Of a stretch of 64,000 nt of DNA, positions 49,769 through 59,307 are shown in pieces (within the stretch, counting starts at the first letter, position 1; every line of letters begins with the position of its first letter). Both the position numbers and the translations under genes were made by a program. This stretch comes from JBFGJH01 sp041586155. GTDB taxonomy: Bacteria; Actinomycetota; Acidimicrobiia; Spongiisociales; JAENVV01. The stretch covers positions 12,533 through 76,532 of the forward strand of contig JBFHAT010000011.1 in NCBI GenBank assembly GCA_041586155.1. The letters are read 5' to 3'. Under the pieces are notes generated by a model. It was not told the DNA's origin, made no database searches, and saw nothing but the letters and a program-made list of their open reading frames with translations.

Positions 49769-51595
49769 ATGTGCGGCATCGTCGGTTACGTCGGTCCTCG
49801 GCCGGCACAACCCATCTTGATCGAAGGTCTCGAGCGGCTCGAGTATCGCGGCTATGACTCGGCCGGCATTGCGGTGATGCATTCCGACGGCGTTGGGATC
49901 ACCAAGAATGCGGGGCGAATCGCCGCCCTGGTTTCCAGTCTGGAAGGCAACGGTGGATACGAGGGGGGCACCGGCATCGGACACACCCGCTGGGCGACGC
50001 ACGGTCCTCCGAACACGACAAACGCCCACCCTCACCAAGACTGCTCGCACGACGTCGCCATCGTCCACAACGGCATCATCGAGAACTTCCAGGAGCTCAA
50101 GGACAAGCTGATCGCCGACGGGCACGAGTTTGTCTCAGACACCGACACCGAAGTGCTCGCCCACCTATTGGAGACCATGAGTGAACTGCCATTGGCCGAA
50201 GCCACTCGCAGCATGATGAAGATGGTGGAGGGGGCGCTAGCCGTCGCCGTGGTTCGTCGGGAGGATCCGTCGCTCATCGTGGGCGCCCGGCGCGGCAGCC
50301 CCCTCATCGTCGGCGTCGGCGACGGGGAGAACTACCTTGCCTCTGACATCTCGGCCATCCTCAGCCACACCAAGACAATGGGCGTGCTCGAAGACGATCG
50401 GGTGGTCGAGGTGACGGCAGACGGAATCACCGTGACCGACCTCGACGGCGCTCCAATCGAACTGGCGACACGCGAGATCGAATGGGATCTCGAATCTGCG
50501 GAGCGAGGTGGCTTTGACGATTTCATGCTCAAGGAGATCTTCGAGCAGCCGCAGGCGCTCCGAGACACGCTCGCCGGCCGGATCAATCAGCGGGGCGAAG
50601 CGGAGCTCGACATCGCGCTGTCGCCGCAGATGGCCCGAGCGTTCGACAAGGTCTTCGTGGTCGCCTGCGGGACGTCCTATCACGCCGGGTTGATGGGCAA
50701 GTACGCGATCGAGCGCTGGACCCGCATGCCGGTGGAGATCGACATCGCCTCCGAGTTCCGGTACCGGGATCCGGTTGTCGACGGGAAGACGCTGGTCATC
50801 GGCATGAGCCAGTCGGGTGAGACTGCCGACACACTCGCTGCCTTGCAGTACGCCAAGGCCCAAGGGGCCTACACGCTTGCAACCACCAACGTGGTGGACT
50901 CGTCGATGGCGCGCGAAGCTGATGCGGTGCTGTACACGCGAGCCGGTCCTGAGATCGGCGTGGCATCCACCAAGACATTCGTGTGCCAGTTGGTCGTCAT
51001 GCAGCTCCTGGCGCTGTACATGGCGCACCATCGAGGTTCGTTGGACGATGCCACCATCCAGCTGATGACCAACGCGATCGCCCGGCTACCCGAGCAGGTG
51101 GACGAGCTGCTGCTCAGTGCCGACGAGCAACTCGCCATCGGCCGCCGCCACGCCGATGTTGGCGACGTGTTCTTCTTGGGAAGAGGCGTGAGCTTCCCCA
51201 TCGCTCTCGAAGGCGCGTTGAAGCTCAAAGAGATCGCCTACACGCGGGCCGAGGGCTACCCGGCCGGCGAGATGAAGCACGGCCCGATCGCACTCATCGA
51301 GCCGGGAGTGCTCGTCGTCGGAGTGGCGACGGCAAGCCATCTCCACCTGAAGACACTCTCGAACATGGAGGAGATGAAGGCACGGGGCGCATCGCTCTTG
51401 ATGGTCGTGTCGGAGGGCGACGACGAATCTGCCCGGATCGCTGACGAGTTGATCTACCTGCCGCCGGCACCGGAGCTGGTGTCGCCGGTCTTGTCGGTGG
51501 TCCCACTCCAGCTGTTTGCCTACGCCATCGCCAAGCAGCGAGGGTTGGACGTCGACAAGCCACGCAACTTGGCGAAGACCGTCACGGTGGAGTGA
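49769..51595 (+). CDS. glmS: Glutamine-fructose-6-phosphate aminotransferase
   Basis: 608 residues. The glutaminase domain starts with the nucleophile Cys in MCGIVGYVGPRPAQ; HTRWATHGPPNTTNAHPH and CSHDVAIVHNGIIENF follow. Two SIS isomerase domains hold VACGTSYHAGLMGKYAIE, GMSQSGETADTLAAL and GYPAGEMKHGPIALIE, ending DKPRNLAKTVTVE. It makes glucosamine-6-phosphate for peptidoglycan. The ATG at 49769 is fixed by the required N-terminal Cys and AAAGGG upstream. Expression is predicted to be under the leader ribozyme. Confidence 0.97.
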   Translation: MCGIVGYVGPRPAQPILIEGLERLEYRGYDSAGIAVMHSDGVGITKNAGRIAALVSSLEGNGGYEGGTGIGHTRWATHGPPNTTNAHPHQDCSHDVAIVHNGIIENFQELKDKLIADGHEFVSDTDTEVLAHLLETMSELPLAEATRSMMKMVEGALAVAVVRREDPSLIVGARRGSPLIVGVGDGENYLASDISAILSHTKTMGVLEDDRVVEVTADGITVTDLDGAPIELATREIEWDLESAERGGFDDFMLKEIFEQPQALRDTLAGRINQRGEAELDIALSPQMARAFDKVFVVACGTSYHAGLMGKYAIERWTRMPVEIDIASEFRYRDPVVDGKTLVIGMSQSGETADTLAALQYAKAQGAYTLATTNVVDSSMAREADAVLYTRAGPEIGVASTKTFVCQLVVMQLLALYMAHHRGSLDDATIQLMTNAIARLPEQVDELLLSADEQLAIGRRHADVGDVFFLGRGVSFPIALEGALKLKEIAYTRAEGYPAGEMKHGPIALIEPGVLVVGVATASHLHLKTLSNMEEMKARGASLLMVVSEGDDESARIADELIYLPPAPELVSPVLSVVPLQLFAYAIAKQRGLDVDKPRNLAKTVTVE

Positions 51596-51598
51596 GCG

Positions 51599-52096
51599 TC
51601 ACAACAGCAGCAGCCATGCCGTGACGCCTGTGGCCAGCCCGAACACCAGGTGGCCTGACAGGTCCAGGTAGATCGTCTTGGCTTCGTATTTCCACAAGGC
51701 CTGATAGACGCCCAGCGGGGCGAGGATGGCGTACGAGGCCAGGAACGCGATCAGCCCCGTCGCAAGGCCAAAGAGGGGGTTGGCGGTCAGCCACCACACG
51801 AGCACCCCGTGGAAGGCTCCCCACCCGGCGCCGGTCAGCCAGTGCACCAGATTCGTCATCGCTCGCGCGCTGCTGTCAGGCGGTTTACTGCCGGTCAGGC
51901 GTGTCCGAACAATGCGCCACACCTGCGCCGGAGCGGATGCCGAGTCGTAGCTGGTCGTGCCGTGAGCGCTGTCCCACTTGTAGAAGCCGTCGGTGCCTCC
52001 TCCTCGGCGATATCGGGAGAACCAAACGAGGTCCATGGCCAGCGTGCCCACCAGACCGGCGAGAACCCCAACGAGGACATGTGTCACCAGTTGCAT
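51599..52096 (-). CDS. Hypothetical four-helix membrane protein
   Basis: 165 residues with hydrophobic segments near 5-25, 92-104, 107-128 and 143-165, and a soluble loop between the first two (YRRGGGTDGFYKWDSAHGTTSYDSAS). Small-residue patterns such as GVLAGLVGTLAMDLVWFSRYRRGG resemble DUF1440-type membrane proteins, but not clearly. It converges with glmS with 3 bp between the stops. No function is apparent. Confidence 0.65.
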   Translation of the reverse strand: MQLVTHVLVGVLAGLVGTLAMDLVWFSRYRRGGGTDGFYKWDSAHGTTSYDSASAPAQVWRIVRTRLTGSKPPDSSARAMTNLVHWLTGAGWGAFHGVLVWWLTANPLFGLATGLIAFLASYAILAPLGVYQALWKYEAKTIYLDLSGHLVFGLATGVTAWLLLL

Positions 52097-52283
52097 CGTG
52101 CACCTCCGCCCTGCTCAACGCCGCCGACTGGGTTGGTTCGAGCGAATTGTCGGAAGAATGTCGATCAGCCGATGCAAGCCGCCCATACACGGGCCATGGC
52201 GTCGAGGGATTGGAGGATGCAACGGCGGCGCCGCGGTTGCCAGCGCGACTGGAGTTGGGAGTGCCCGGGCGTCGGTAGGATGC

Positions 52284-53585
52284 TCAGCCGGCTTCGCTGT
52301 GGGTGACGGGCTCCTCGCCCATCCACTCCCGAAGCGTGTTCTTCAACTTGGTCTGCTGGATGAAGAGATCCTGCTCTGCGGGCTGATCGCCGGCCGCCTG
52401 GGGGGCTTTGAGGTAGAAGCTCAACCACTCCTGCACGCCTGACTCACCGGCGCGGTGGGCGAGATCCATGAACAGCGCCAGATCGAGCACGATGGGCGCG
52501 GCGAGTATCGAATCGCGGCAGAGGAAGTCGATCTTGATCTGCATCGGGTAACCCATCCACCCGAAGATGTCGATCGCGTCCCATCCCTCCTTGTTGTCGC
52601 CCCGAGGCGGGTAGTAATTGATCCGCACCACATGGTCGACGTTGCCATACAGCTCCGGATAGAGCTCCGGCTCGAGGATCTTGTGGAGTACGCCGAGCTT
52701 CGACTCCTCCTTGGTCTTGAAGTTCTCTGGAGCGTCGAGGACCTCACCGTCGCGGTTGCCGAGGATATTGGTGGAGTACCAGCCCCGCAGACCCAGCATG
52801 CGGGCTTTGAGCCCGGGTCCGATGAGCGTCTTCATGAGGGTTTGGCCTGTCTTGAAATCCTTGCCTGCGATGGGAACGCCCCGCAACTGCGACAGCTCGA
52901 TCATGCACGGCAGGTCGGTCGAGAGGTTGGGAGCGCCGTTGGCGAAGGGCACACCGGACTGGAGGGCGGCGTAGACGTAGATCTGACTGGGAGAAATGTT
53001 GGCGTCGTCGGCCTTGAGCCCGGCCTCGAACGCCTCGACGGACTCGTGAACGCCGCTCGGCTCCTGGAAAGCCTCAGTTGAGCCGCACCACACCATCACC
53101 AGCCTGTCGCAGTCATTGTCGCGGCGAAAGTTCTCGATGTCGGCGATGAGCGCCATGGCCTGATCCCACTTGTTGGTTTCAGTCTTGACCCGAGTGCCCT
53201 CGAGACGGCTCACCCAGCGCTGATCGAAGACCGCGTCCATGGCGACGATGCCTTCCATCGCCGCCGAGACAGGCGCCAGGTCTCTCTCTTCGAGCACCCC
53301 AGCAGCGAGGGCGGCCTCCAAGGCGTTGGCCGAGATGGGATCCCAGCCGCCGAACACGAGGTCGTCGAGCGACGCGAGCGGAACGAAATCGCGAATCAAC
53401 GGGTTGCGCTCCTCTTCACGCTGGCCAAGCCGAATGTGCTGCATCTGGCTCACCGACCCGAGCGGTGGCTCCCCGGACTGGCGTGCAGCGAGGACACCGG
53501 CGATGAAAGTGGAGGCCACGGCGCCAAGGCCGGGGGTGAGGACACCGAGGGTCCCGGAAGCAGGAGCGATGGTACGTGCGATCAT
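52284..53585 (-). CDS. myo-inositol-1-phosphate synthase family protein
   Basis: 433 residues of the Ino1 fold. The NAD site is GTLGVLTPGLGAVASTFIAGVLA. Active-site regions are VMVWCGSTEAFQ, GVPIAGKDFKTGQTLMKT with catalytic-type lysines, GLRGWYSTNILGNRDG, and KIDFLCRDSILAAPIVLDLALFMDLA. It converts glucose-6-phosphate to inositol-1-phosphate for phosphatidylinositol-type lipids or mycothiol. It is longer than actinobacterial Ino1 (about 360) and closer to the longer non-actinobacterial form. The start ATG follows a GTG codon; the frame upstream is noncoding. Confidence 0.9.
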   Translation of the reverse strand: MIARTIAPASGTLGVLTPGLGAVASTFIAGVLAARQSGEPPLGSVSQMQHIRLGQREEERNPLIRDFVPLASLDDLVFGGWDPISANALEAALAAGVLEERDLAPVSAAMEGIVAMDAVFDQRWVSRLEGTRVKTETNKWDQAMALIADIENFRRDNDCDRLVMVWCGSTEAFQEPSGVHESVEAFEAGLKADDANISPSQIYVYAALQSGVPFANGAPNLSTDLPCMIELSQLRGVPIAGKDFKTGQTLMKTLIGPGLKARMLGLRGWYSTNILGNRDGEVLDAPENFKTKEESKLGVLHKILEPELYPELYGNVDHVVRINYYPPRGDNKEGWDAIDIFGWMGYPMQIKIDFLCRDSILAAPIVLDLALFMDLAHRAGESGVQEWLSFYLKAPQAAGDQPAEQDLFIQQTKLKNTLREWMGEEPVTHSEAG

Positions 53586-53715
53586 CACATGATGATATCC
53601 CCACTTCGGGCGATGATCGCCAGCCGACGGCTCGTCACCGCCACCCGCACCGGCCCAGCACGCCATCCTGCCGGCGCAGCCGCCGTCGAGGCTCTGGCGG
53701 AATAGGCTCGGGCGA

Positions 53716-54594
53716 GTGGAGATCGAGGCGCCATTCGGCATAGCCAACCGGCTGGGTGAGTGCCCGGTATGGGACCCGCGTTCCGCCCGCCTGTGGTGGG
53801 TCGACATCGAAGGCCGCGCCGTGTGGCGAGGCGATCCGAGCACTGGCGAGAGCGAGCGGTTCATGCGCGAGGGTCGACCTGCGGCGGTGGCACTCACGAC
53901 CCATCCTGACCTGGTGCTGGTCGCGGCGGAAGGCGAGCTCGCGTGGCTGCGTGACGGCGCGTTTGCTTCGTGGATCGGACTCGAAGAGATCGAAGGGAAC
54001 CGGCTCAACGACGGGCGAGTCAGCCCCGACGGCCTCCTGTGGGTCGGAAGCATGCACGAAGACACCTCGCGAGGTATTCGGTCGGGATCGCTCTACCGCG
54101 TGACGCCGGACGGGACTCGAAGCACCGTTCGGACCGACATCGGCGTGACGAACGGTTTGGCCTTCTCACCGGATGGGACGTGGATGTACTTCGCCGACAC
54201 CTTCGACGATCGAATAGAGCGCTACCCCTACACCAGTGGCGAGTTGGGACCGCCCGAGCTCTTTGCCGACACTGCGGGTCTCGATGGGCGCCCCGATGGA
54301 GGTTGCGTGGACGAGGACGGCGGCTTTTGGATGGCGGCAGTCCACGGCGGCCGTCTGTACCGGTTCGACCCGCTTGGCCGGGTGGAGCGGGCCATCGAGT
54401 TGCCGGTCCTGCGACCCACCCGCCCCACCTTCGGCGGATCGGGGCTCGCCACGTTGTTCGTGACTTCCATCGGTGCCAGGCCGGGCGCTCCGGGTGCGCC
54501 AAGTGGCCTCGACGGGCACACGCTGGCTCTCGACGTAGGCCGGAGCGGGATTGCCGAGCCCTTGTTCGCTCCGACCCGGGGGACGATTCTGTGA
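53716..54594 (+). CDS. SMP-30/gluconolactonase family protein
   Basis: 292-residue six-bladed propeller hydrolase: LGECPVWDPRSARLWWVDIEGRAVWR with the metal-binding Glu, GNRLNDGRVSPDGLLWVGSMH, TNGLAFSPDGTWMYFADTFDDRIERY with the Asn, and GRPDGGCVDEDGGFWMAAVHGGRLYRFDP with the Asp. It probably opens a sugar-acid lactone. Start GTG. It is followed 49 bp later by a 2-hydroxyacid dehydrogenase and then an SDR enzyme, suggesting a sugar-acid pathway. Confidence 0.9.
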   Translation: MEIEAPFGIANRLGECPVWDPRSARLWWVDIEGRAVWRGDPSTGESERFMREGRPAAVALTTHPDLVLVAAEGELAWLRDGAFASWIGLEEIEGNRLNDGRVSPDGLLWVGSMHEDTSRGIRSGSLYRVTPDGTRSTVRTDIGVTNGLAFSPDGTWMYFADTFDDRIERYPYTSGELGPPELFADTAGLDGRPDGGCVDEDGGFWMAAVHGGRLYRFDPLGRVERAIELPVLRPTRPTFGGSGLATLFVTSIGARPGAPGAPSGLDGHTLALDVGRSGIAEPLFAPTRGTIL

Positions 54595-54643
54595 CCACCG
54601 CGCCCGGACGATTAGAACCTTCGAATTTGGGTTGGTCCGGCGG

Positions 54644-55624
54644 ATGATTCCCCGCATCTGGTTCGAACGTGAGCCGCATGAGGACTACCGCGACCACATC
54701 GCCGTGCAGGTCGAGATGCTCGGTCCGGGCACAGCCAACCCCGAGGCACCGTTCGAAGCGCTCGGCCGCGCCAACGGGATCTTGGCCGGATCGTGGAAGT
54801 ACACCGACGAGGTGATGGCGATGGCACCCGAGCTCATCGTGATCGGGCGCATGGGTATCGGGGTGGATTCCGTGGACCTCGAGGCCGCTACCCGCCGCGG
54901 CGTCGCCGTGTGTAACGCTCCCACCGCTCCGACGATCTCTACCGCCGAGCACGCAGTGCTCCTCATTCTCGTCACAGCCAAGAACCTCGACTCGGCTAGG
55001 TCCTTGCTGCGATCAGGGGCGGACAACATGTATCAACGGCATGAGGGCGTCGAGCTCGCCGGCAAGACGCTCGGGCTGGTCGGGTTGGGACGCATCGCCC
55101 GACGAGTCGCCGCCATCGCCGGGGCGATGGAGATGAACGTGATTGCACACGACCCATTCGTGGAAGACGCGCCGCACGGCGTCTCGATGGCGTCGTCGTT
55201 GGATGAGGCGCTCGCGGTTGCCGACGTGGTGTCAGTCCACGTGCCGCTCACAGAGATGACCTACCGAATGTTCGACGATGTCGCTTTCGCACGGATGAAG
55301 CGGGGAGCGGCGTTCATAAACACGGCCCGGGGAGGGCTGGTCGACCAGGACGCGCTGCTGCGGGCCTTGCGGTCGGGAGCAGTGCGCTGCGCTGGTCTGG
55401 ACGTCACCGATCCTGAGCCGCTTCCCGCCGACCACCCGCTCTTGGCTCACGACCGTGTCGTGGTCACGCCCCATGTGGCGACCGCCACCGACGGAGGGAA
55501 GGCGAAGAACTTCGCAGGGGCGTACCGGCAAGTGGTGGCGGTGTTCGACGGAAAGCGTCCCGACCATCTGGTCAATCCAGATGTATGGCCTCGAGTCGAA
55601 CGACGAATTGAGTCGATGGCTTGA
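54644..55624 (+). CDS. D-isomer 2-hydroxyacid dehydrogenase (phosphoglycerate-dehydrogenase-like)
   Basis: 326 residues. The NAD motif is LGLVGLGRIARRVAAIAGAM, and the catalytic residues are Arg in INTARGGLVDQDALL, Glu in DVTDPEPLP and His in VVTPHVATAT. The substrate domain includes GRMGIGVDSVDLEAATRRGVAVCNAP. Compared with the SerA consensus it lacks the C-terminal ACT domain. The true start is the ATG at 54644. With the adjacent SMP-30 it probably acts on a sugar-acid derivative. Confidence 0.9.
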   Translation: MIPRIWFEREPHEDYRDHIAVQVEMLGPGTANPEAPFEALGRANGILAGSWKYTDEVMAMAPELIVIGRMGIGVDSVDLEAATRRGVAVCNAPTAPTISTAEHAVLLILVTAKNLDSARSLLRSGADNMYQRHEGVELAGKTLGLVGLGRIARRVAAIAGAMEMNVIAHDPFVEDAPHGVSMASSLDEALAVADVVSVHVPLTEMTYRMFDDVAFARMKRGAAFINTARGGLVDQDALLRALRSGAVRCAGLDVTDPEPLPADHPLLAHDRVVVTPHVATATDGGKAKNFAGAYRQVVAVFDGKRPDHLVNPDVWPRVERRIESMA

Positions 55625-56099
55625 AATGATCGGCGCAGAGATTGTTGTCTCCGATTCATGGGACAGGCCCACTCAAGAATCGACCGGGGGGACCCTCACC
55701 GACTTCCTGGAGGATTCGTTCACCTGAGCAGATCTAGGCGGTCCGTGCGGATCTGCCCCGCCGTGAGCTGGCGAGCGGTAGCTTCGGCTATGCACGTGGC
55801 ACCGACGAATTTCGAACGCTTCCGGACCCCCGAGTCGCGGCACCGAAAGCTGGCCGAAGTCCCGGCGGCGGGTTTGCGTCTGTTCCGTGAGGAACGCGTA
55901 GGCGTCAGTCCGGCCGCGATGGGCGCAGGGGCGTTCGCCACCGACGCCACCCGAGCGTTGGGGTTCAAACGCAGCGTCGCGCCTCTCGGCAGGCACCACC
56001 GTTCGTTGCCCGCCGGGGGCCGGCCGAGACTACCTGCGGGCGTGCGCAAACCATCCGAACGCGAGCCGCTTCGGGCCGCACTTGCCCAGTCGGCTGCCG
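55625..56099. other. 475-bp region without a supported gene
   Basis: Open frames on both strands are high in Arg and Ser and lack family motifs. A 39-codon tail after the dehydrogenase (reading MIGAEIVVSDSWDRP in one frame, stop at 55727) has mild protein character but overlaps the dehydrogenase upstream. I see no RNA gene or terminator here. Confidence 0.5.
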
Positions 56100-56879
56100 A
56101 TGAAAAGGAACGGCGCATTGGCATCTGACCAATACGAGGGTCGTTCTGTGATCGTTACTGGCGGCGTGTCGCTGATCGGCGTGGCAGTGGCCAAGAGGGT
56201 TCTCGCCGAGGGTGCCGCGGTGGTCATCGCCGACATCAAGGCGGCAGATGGACGGCGAGTCGCCGACGAGCTCGGTCCGAGATGTGAGTTTGTCCACACG
56301 GACCTGCGGCTCGATGACGACATCGAGCGAGCGGTCGGCGTCGCCAGTGGGATGGGCCAGGTCTCCCTCGTCGTCAACAACGCGGCCGTGTTCGACGATC
56401 ACCAGATCGACACTGATCGGGCCACTTGGTTGGACGCTCTCAACGTGAACGTGGTCGCCTCGGCGATGATGGTTCAGAAGTGCCGCGACCAGCTCGTGGC
56501 GTCCGGTGGATCGGTGGTGAATGTGGCGTCGGTCAGCGGGAGAGTGTCACAACCGAACCGCCTCGTCTACAACACCACAAAGGCGGCCATCCTCCAGATG
56601 ACGAGATCGATGGCGCAGGAGCTGGCGCGCGATGGCGTACGGGTGAACAGTGTCTCTCCGGGATGGACGTGGAGCAGGCCGATGGAAGTGCGGTACGACA
56701 ATCGGGCGGATGCTGACAGATTTGCAGCCGAGTTCCAGCCGTTGGGGCGCATGGCCGAACCCGACGAGGTCGCATCTGCCGTCATGTTCCTTGCGTCGGA
56801 GGAGGCGGCCTTCATCACCGGTGGTGACCTCCTGATCGATGGGGGATACGCCGCGCTCGGACCCGAAGGCCTGGGGTAG
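56100..56879 (+). CDS. Short-chain dehydrogenase/reductase (SDR)
   Basis: About 259 residues of the classical SDR fold: SVIVTGGVSLIGVAVAKRVL as the cofactor motif, LVVNNAAVF, INVAS-like VVNVASVSG with the Ser, catalytic YNTTK (RLVYNTTKAAILQMTRSMAQELA), and VNSVSPGWTWSRPM. The usual TGxxxGIG is TGGVSLIG here. The ATG at 56100 and a TTG at 56118 with AAAGGAA before it are both possible starts. It may complete a set with the SMP-30 and hydroxyacid dehydrogenase genes upstream. Confidence 0.9.
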   Translation: MKRNGALASDQYEGRSVIVTGGVSLIGVAVAKRVLAEGAAVVIADIKAADGRRVADELGPRCEFVHTDLRLDDDIERAVGVASGMGQVSLVVNNAAVFDDHQIDTDRATWLDALNVNVVASAMMVQKCRDQLVASGGSVVNVASVSGRVSQPNRLVYNTTKAAILQMTRSMAQELARDGVRVNSVSPGWTWSRPMEVRYDNRADADRFAAEFQPLGRMAEPDEVASAVMFLASEEAAFITGGDLLIDGGYAALGPEGLG

Positions 56880-56977
56880 GGCTCGGCAGGACCCCGCCGG
56901 GGTTCACGTCTGGACACTCAGCGACGAGCGCCGAGCCGCTCGTGGCTTCGGGCGGGTCGTCGCAGGCTTCTTCAGTG

Positions 56978-57008
56978 AAGGGTGACCGCCCCAGAAGCGG
57001 TCACCCTT
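56978..57008. terminator. Perfect 12-bp hairpin, likely bidirectional terminator
   Basis: AAGGGTGACCGC (56978-56989) pairs with GCGGTCACCCTT (56997-57008) around CCCAGAA. It lies between the SDR gene and the convergent gene at 57225. Flanking T-runs are short. The rest of 56880-57224 holds no supported gene. Confidence 0.6.
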
Positions 57009-57224
57009 CCACCCACTGGCCATCGAGACGCCTCGGGGCGCCGCGGCACCAGTCGTCGCCATGCCGAGCGTGCGCAGTACGCAAGCACCATTTGCCAGGT
57101 GAATCCCGCATCGTGTCCGGTGCGGGGACGCCCCCCCAGGCGCTGGCCCGTTGGGTGCTCGACTCGACGCTCGGCGGCCATGTCCAGATGATGCCGGAGG
57201 GTCCTTAATCGACCCTGAAGGTGG

Positions 57225-57734
57225 TCACAGGCGATATCCGTGGGACGCCGTGAACTCCGGGGTGGGGACGAACGTTCGAGTTGCCTGCTCGAGGTCGGCG
57301 AAGGCGGGGAGGCTGGGCCCGTACGCCAGGTGTTCGAGCGCCCGGTAGAGCGAACCGAATGAGATCTCCACCGAAACAATGCGCTGCGGGGCATAGTCGA
57401 ACAACAGCTGGAGGTACCACGCCGCCAGAGGTTCTTCGACCTCCACGTCGACGAAGTAATAGTCAGGGACATCGATCGGTGGGATCGGAAGCGGGTTCTC
57501 GTCTCCCTCCAATCGTTGGAGCCACTGCTCGACGAGCGGCCGCAGCGGATCGAAATCGACGAGAGTGAACAGCCCCGAGCGACTGCGGGCTGCCTGCCAT
57601 CTCATGCGCTGTTCGGCATGATCGGTGTCCGCTGCCGTCACGACGGCGACGTTGCTGGCCATGCGACTGAGGCCTGCCAGTCCCTCCGTCTCGCTCTCCG
57701 TCACCAGAGCGATGGTCGTTGCTACCGCTGCCAT
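57225..57734 (-). CDS. Hypothetical protein
   Basis: 169 residues from the ATG of MAAVATTIALVTESETEGLAG. A small hydrophobic start is followed by DHAEQRMRWQAARSRSGLFTLVDFDPLRPLVEQWLQRLEGD and a beta-rich DVPDYYFVDVEVEEPLAAWYLQLLFDYAPQRIVSVEISFGSLYRALEHLAYGP. I know of no family. There is no clear signal peptide or membrane segment. It is 59 bp downstream of a histidine kinase on the same strand and could be co-transcribed. Confidence 0.6.
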   Translation of the reverse strand: MAAVATTIALVTESETEGLAGLSRMASNVAVVTAADTDHAEQRMRWQAARSRSGLFTLVDFDPLRPLVEQWLQRLEGDENPLPIPPIDVPDYYFVDVEVEEPLAAWYLQLLFDYAPQRIVSVEISFGSLYRALEHLAYGPSLPAFADLEQATRTFVPTPEFTASHGYRL

Positions 57735-57793
57735 CGCCTCAATGATCCCACTTGGCGCCGAGTAGACGCGAGACGCTGAGACCAGGTTCGGGA

Positions 57794-59224
57794 TCAGTCG
57801 ACGCGGTCCGCCAGCGCAGGAGGAGCCGATGACTGGTGGCCATTGGTGGCGGGCGAGGGTCCCCGGTCCCACGACGGCGGGCGAGGCTCTTGAAGGCTTC
57901 TCGTAGATATCGCCTCATAGGTCTGGCCTACGCCTTCCGCCAGCGGAACATCGAGTTCGAACACGGTCATTTCGTCTCGGCGGTGGTACGCCACGTTGCT
58001 GTTCATCTCGGTGGCGATGAGCTGAGCAATCGACAGGCCGAGACCGATGCTCCCGGTGAGCAGGGGGGTCTCGCCCTCATGGACGAATCGTTCGAAGAGA
58101 CGTTCGGCTACGTGATCGGGCACCCCCGGTCCGTCGTCGACGACTTCGAATATGTAGCGGTCGCCCTGACTCGTTCCGAGGACGGCGACGGACGGACCGC
58201 CGTGGCGGACCGCGTTGGAAACCAGATTGCGGAGGACCTGGCGGAGCCGCAGGCGGTCCACGTGGACCACCGCGGGATCGATGTCGACGGCGATCGGGTC
58301 GTCGCCGCGCCGGAACGGTGTGAGCGCTTCATGGACCTCGCGGGCCACGTCGACGCTCTCGATTTGGAAGCTCAGGCCGTCTCCGTCGACTTTGGCTGCA
58401 GTGAGGAGGTCGTCGACCATCCGGCTGAGATCGGCCGCTTCATGGATGATGAGGTTCGTCATCTCGGCTTGGAACGCGCGATTCTCGAAGCCGGTTTCTT
58501 CCATCGCCAAAGCAAGGCCGTAGATGCCCGTGAGCGGAGTGCGGAGCTCGTGGCTCAAGTTCGAGATCACCTCGTCCTTGGCGGCACTGATCTCCTGCTC
58601 CTTCTCGAGCCGGTCCTCGAGGTCTTGCTGCTTGCGACGTCTGGTCACCAGCGCCCGGAACGTGATGAGGGCGACCGCAGGAACGATCACCGCCACACCG
58701 AAGCTCGTGATCAGACCCCATCGCCCGGCCGAGCTCGATTCCAGCGCGATCACCTCCTCGGCCAAGAGGCGCTCCTCGGCGGCGCGTGTAGAGACTGCGC
58801 GCAATCGCTGGTCGAGGCTCTCGTCGACCAGTTGACGAGCCGTAGCCGTGTCGCCAGCCTCCAGGGCCACCGTGACGTCTCCAAGGACTTCTGCAATGCG
58901 GTCCTTGCCGACCAGATAAGGATTGGCGCTGATGCGGTAGACCTCGATCGTCTCGTATAGGGCGGAGATGGCGTCCTGGCTCTGCTGTGGGTCGGCCAAT
59001 CCGGCGGTGGCGGCCGCCGCGATGAGGATGGCACCTTCGGCTTGGCTGCGTGTCAGCGCGGCGACGCTCGTCGCATCCGTGGCGTTCTGCCGCTGGCTCG
59101 CCGCCACGACCACACGATCGGTCTGTTGCGTCTGTGCGAAGCCCATCGAGAGCACGACCGTCAGGACGATCACGGCGATCGTCAGAACGGTCAAGACCGT
59201 CGATCGGGCGTCTGGTCGCTTCAC
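57794..59224 (-). CDS. Membrane sensor histidine kinase
   Basis: 476 residues. TM1 at about 10-30, an extracytoplasmic helical region of roughly 140 residues (rich in Ala/Gln/Glu), TM2 at about 167-190, then HisKA with the phospho-His in VISNLSHELRTPLTGIYGLA and HATPase_c with LRNLVSNAVRHGG, DDGPGVPDHVAERLF and GSIGLGLSIAQLIA. There is no HAMP domain. The sensor region resembles four-helix-bundle (CHASE3-like) sensors. No response regulator is adjacent; the nearest is at 62583. Start GTG. Confidence 0.88.
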   Translation of the reverse strand: MKRPDARSTVLTVLTIAVIVLTVVLSMGFAQTQQTDRVVVAASQRQNATDATSVAALTRSQAEGAILIAAAATAGLADPQQSQDAISALYETIEVYRISANPYLVGKDRIAEVLGDVTVALEAGDTATARQLVDESLDQRLRAVSTRAAEERLLAEEVIALESSSAGRWGLITSFGVAVIVPAVALITFRALVTRRRKQQDLEDRLEKEQEISAAKDEVISNLSHELRTPLTGIYGLALAMEETGFENRAFQAEMTNLIIHEAADLSRMVDDLLTAAKVDGDGLSFQIESVDVAREVHEALTPFRRGDDPIAVDIDPAVVHVDRLRLRQVLRNLVSNAVRHGGPSVAVLGTSQGDRYIFEVVDDGPGVPDHVAERLFERFVHEGETPLLTGSIGLGLSIAQLIATEMNSNVAYHRRDEMTVFELDVPLAEGVGQTYEAISTRSLQEPRPPSWDRGPSPATNGHQSSAPPALADRVD

Positions 59225-59307
59225 CTGGGCTTATTCGGCAGGCATAGACGGGTGCTTGAGGCTCCTTCGACTACAGATCGCGGTCGTTCCTGCCGATATC
59301 TCACCCT

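Noticed and set aside
55658..56128. 156-residue rightward frame before the SDR gene
   Set aside because: Arg/Ser-rich composition without motifs, overlap with the SDR start, and equal-quality frames on the other strand.
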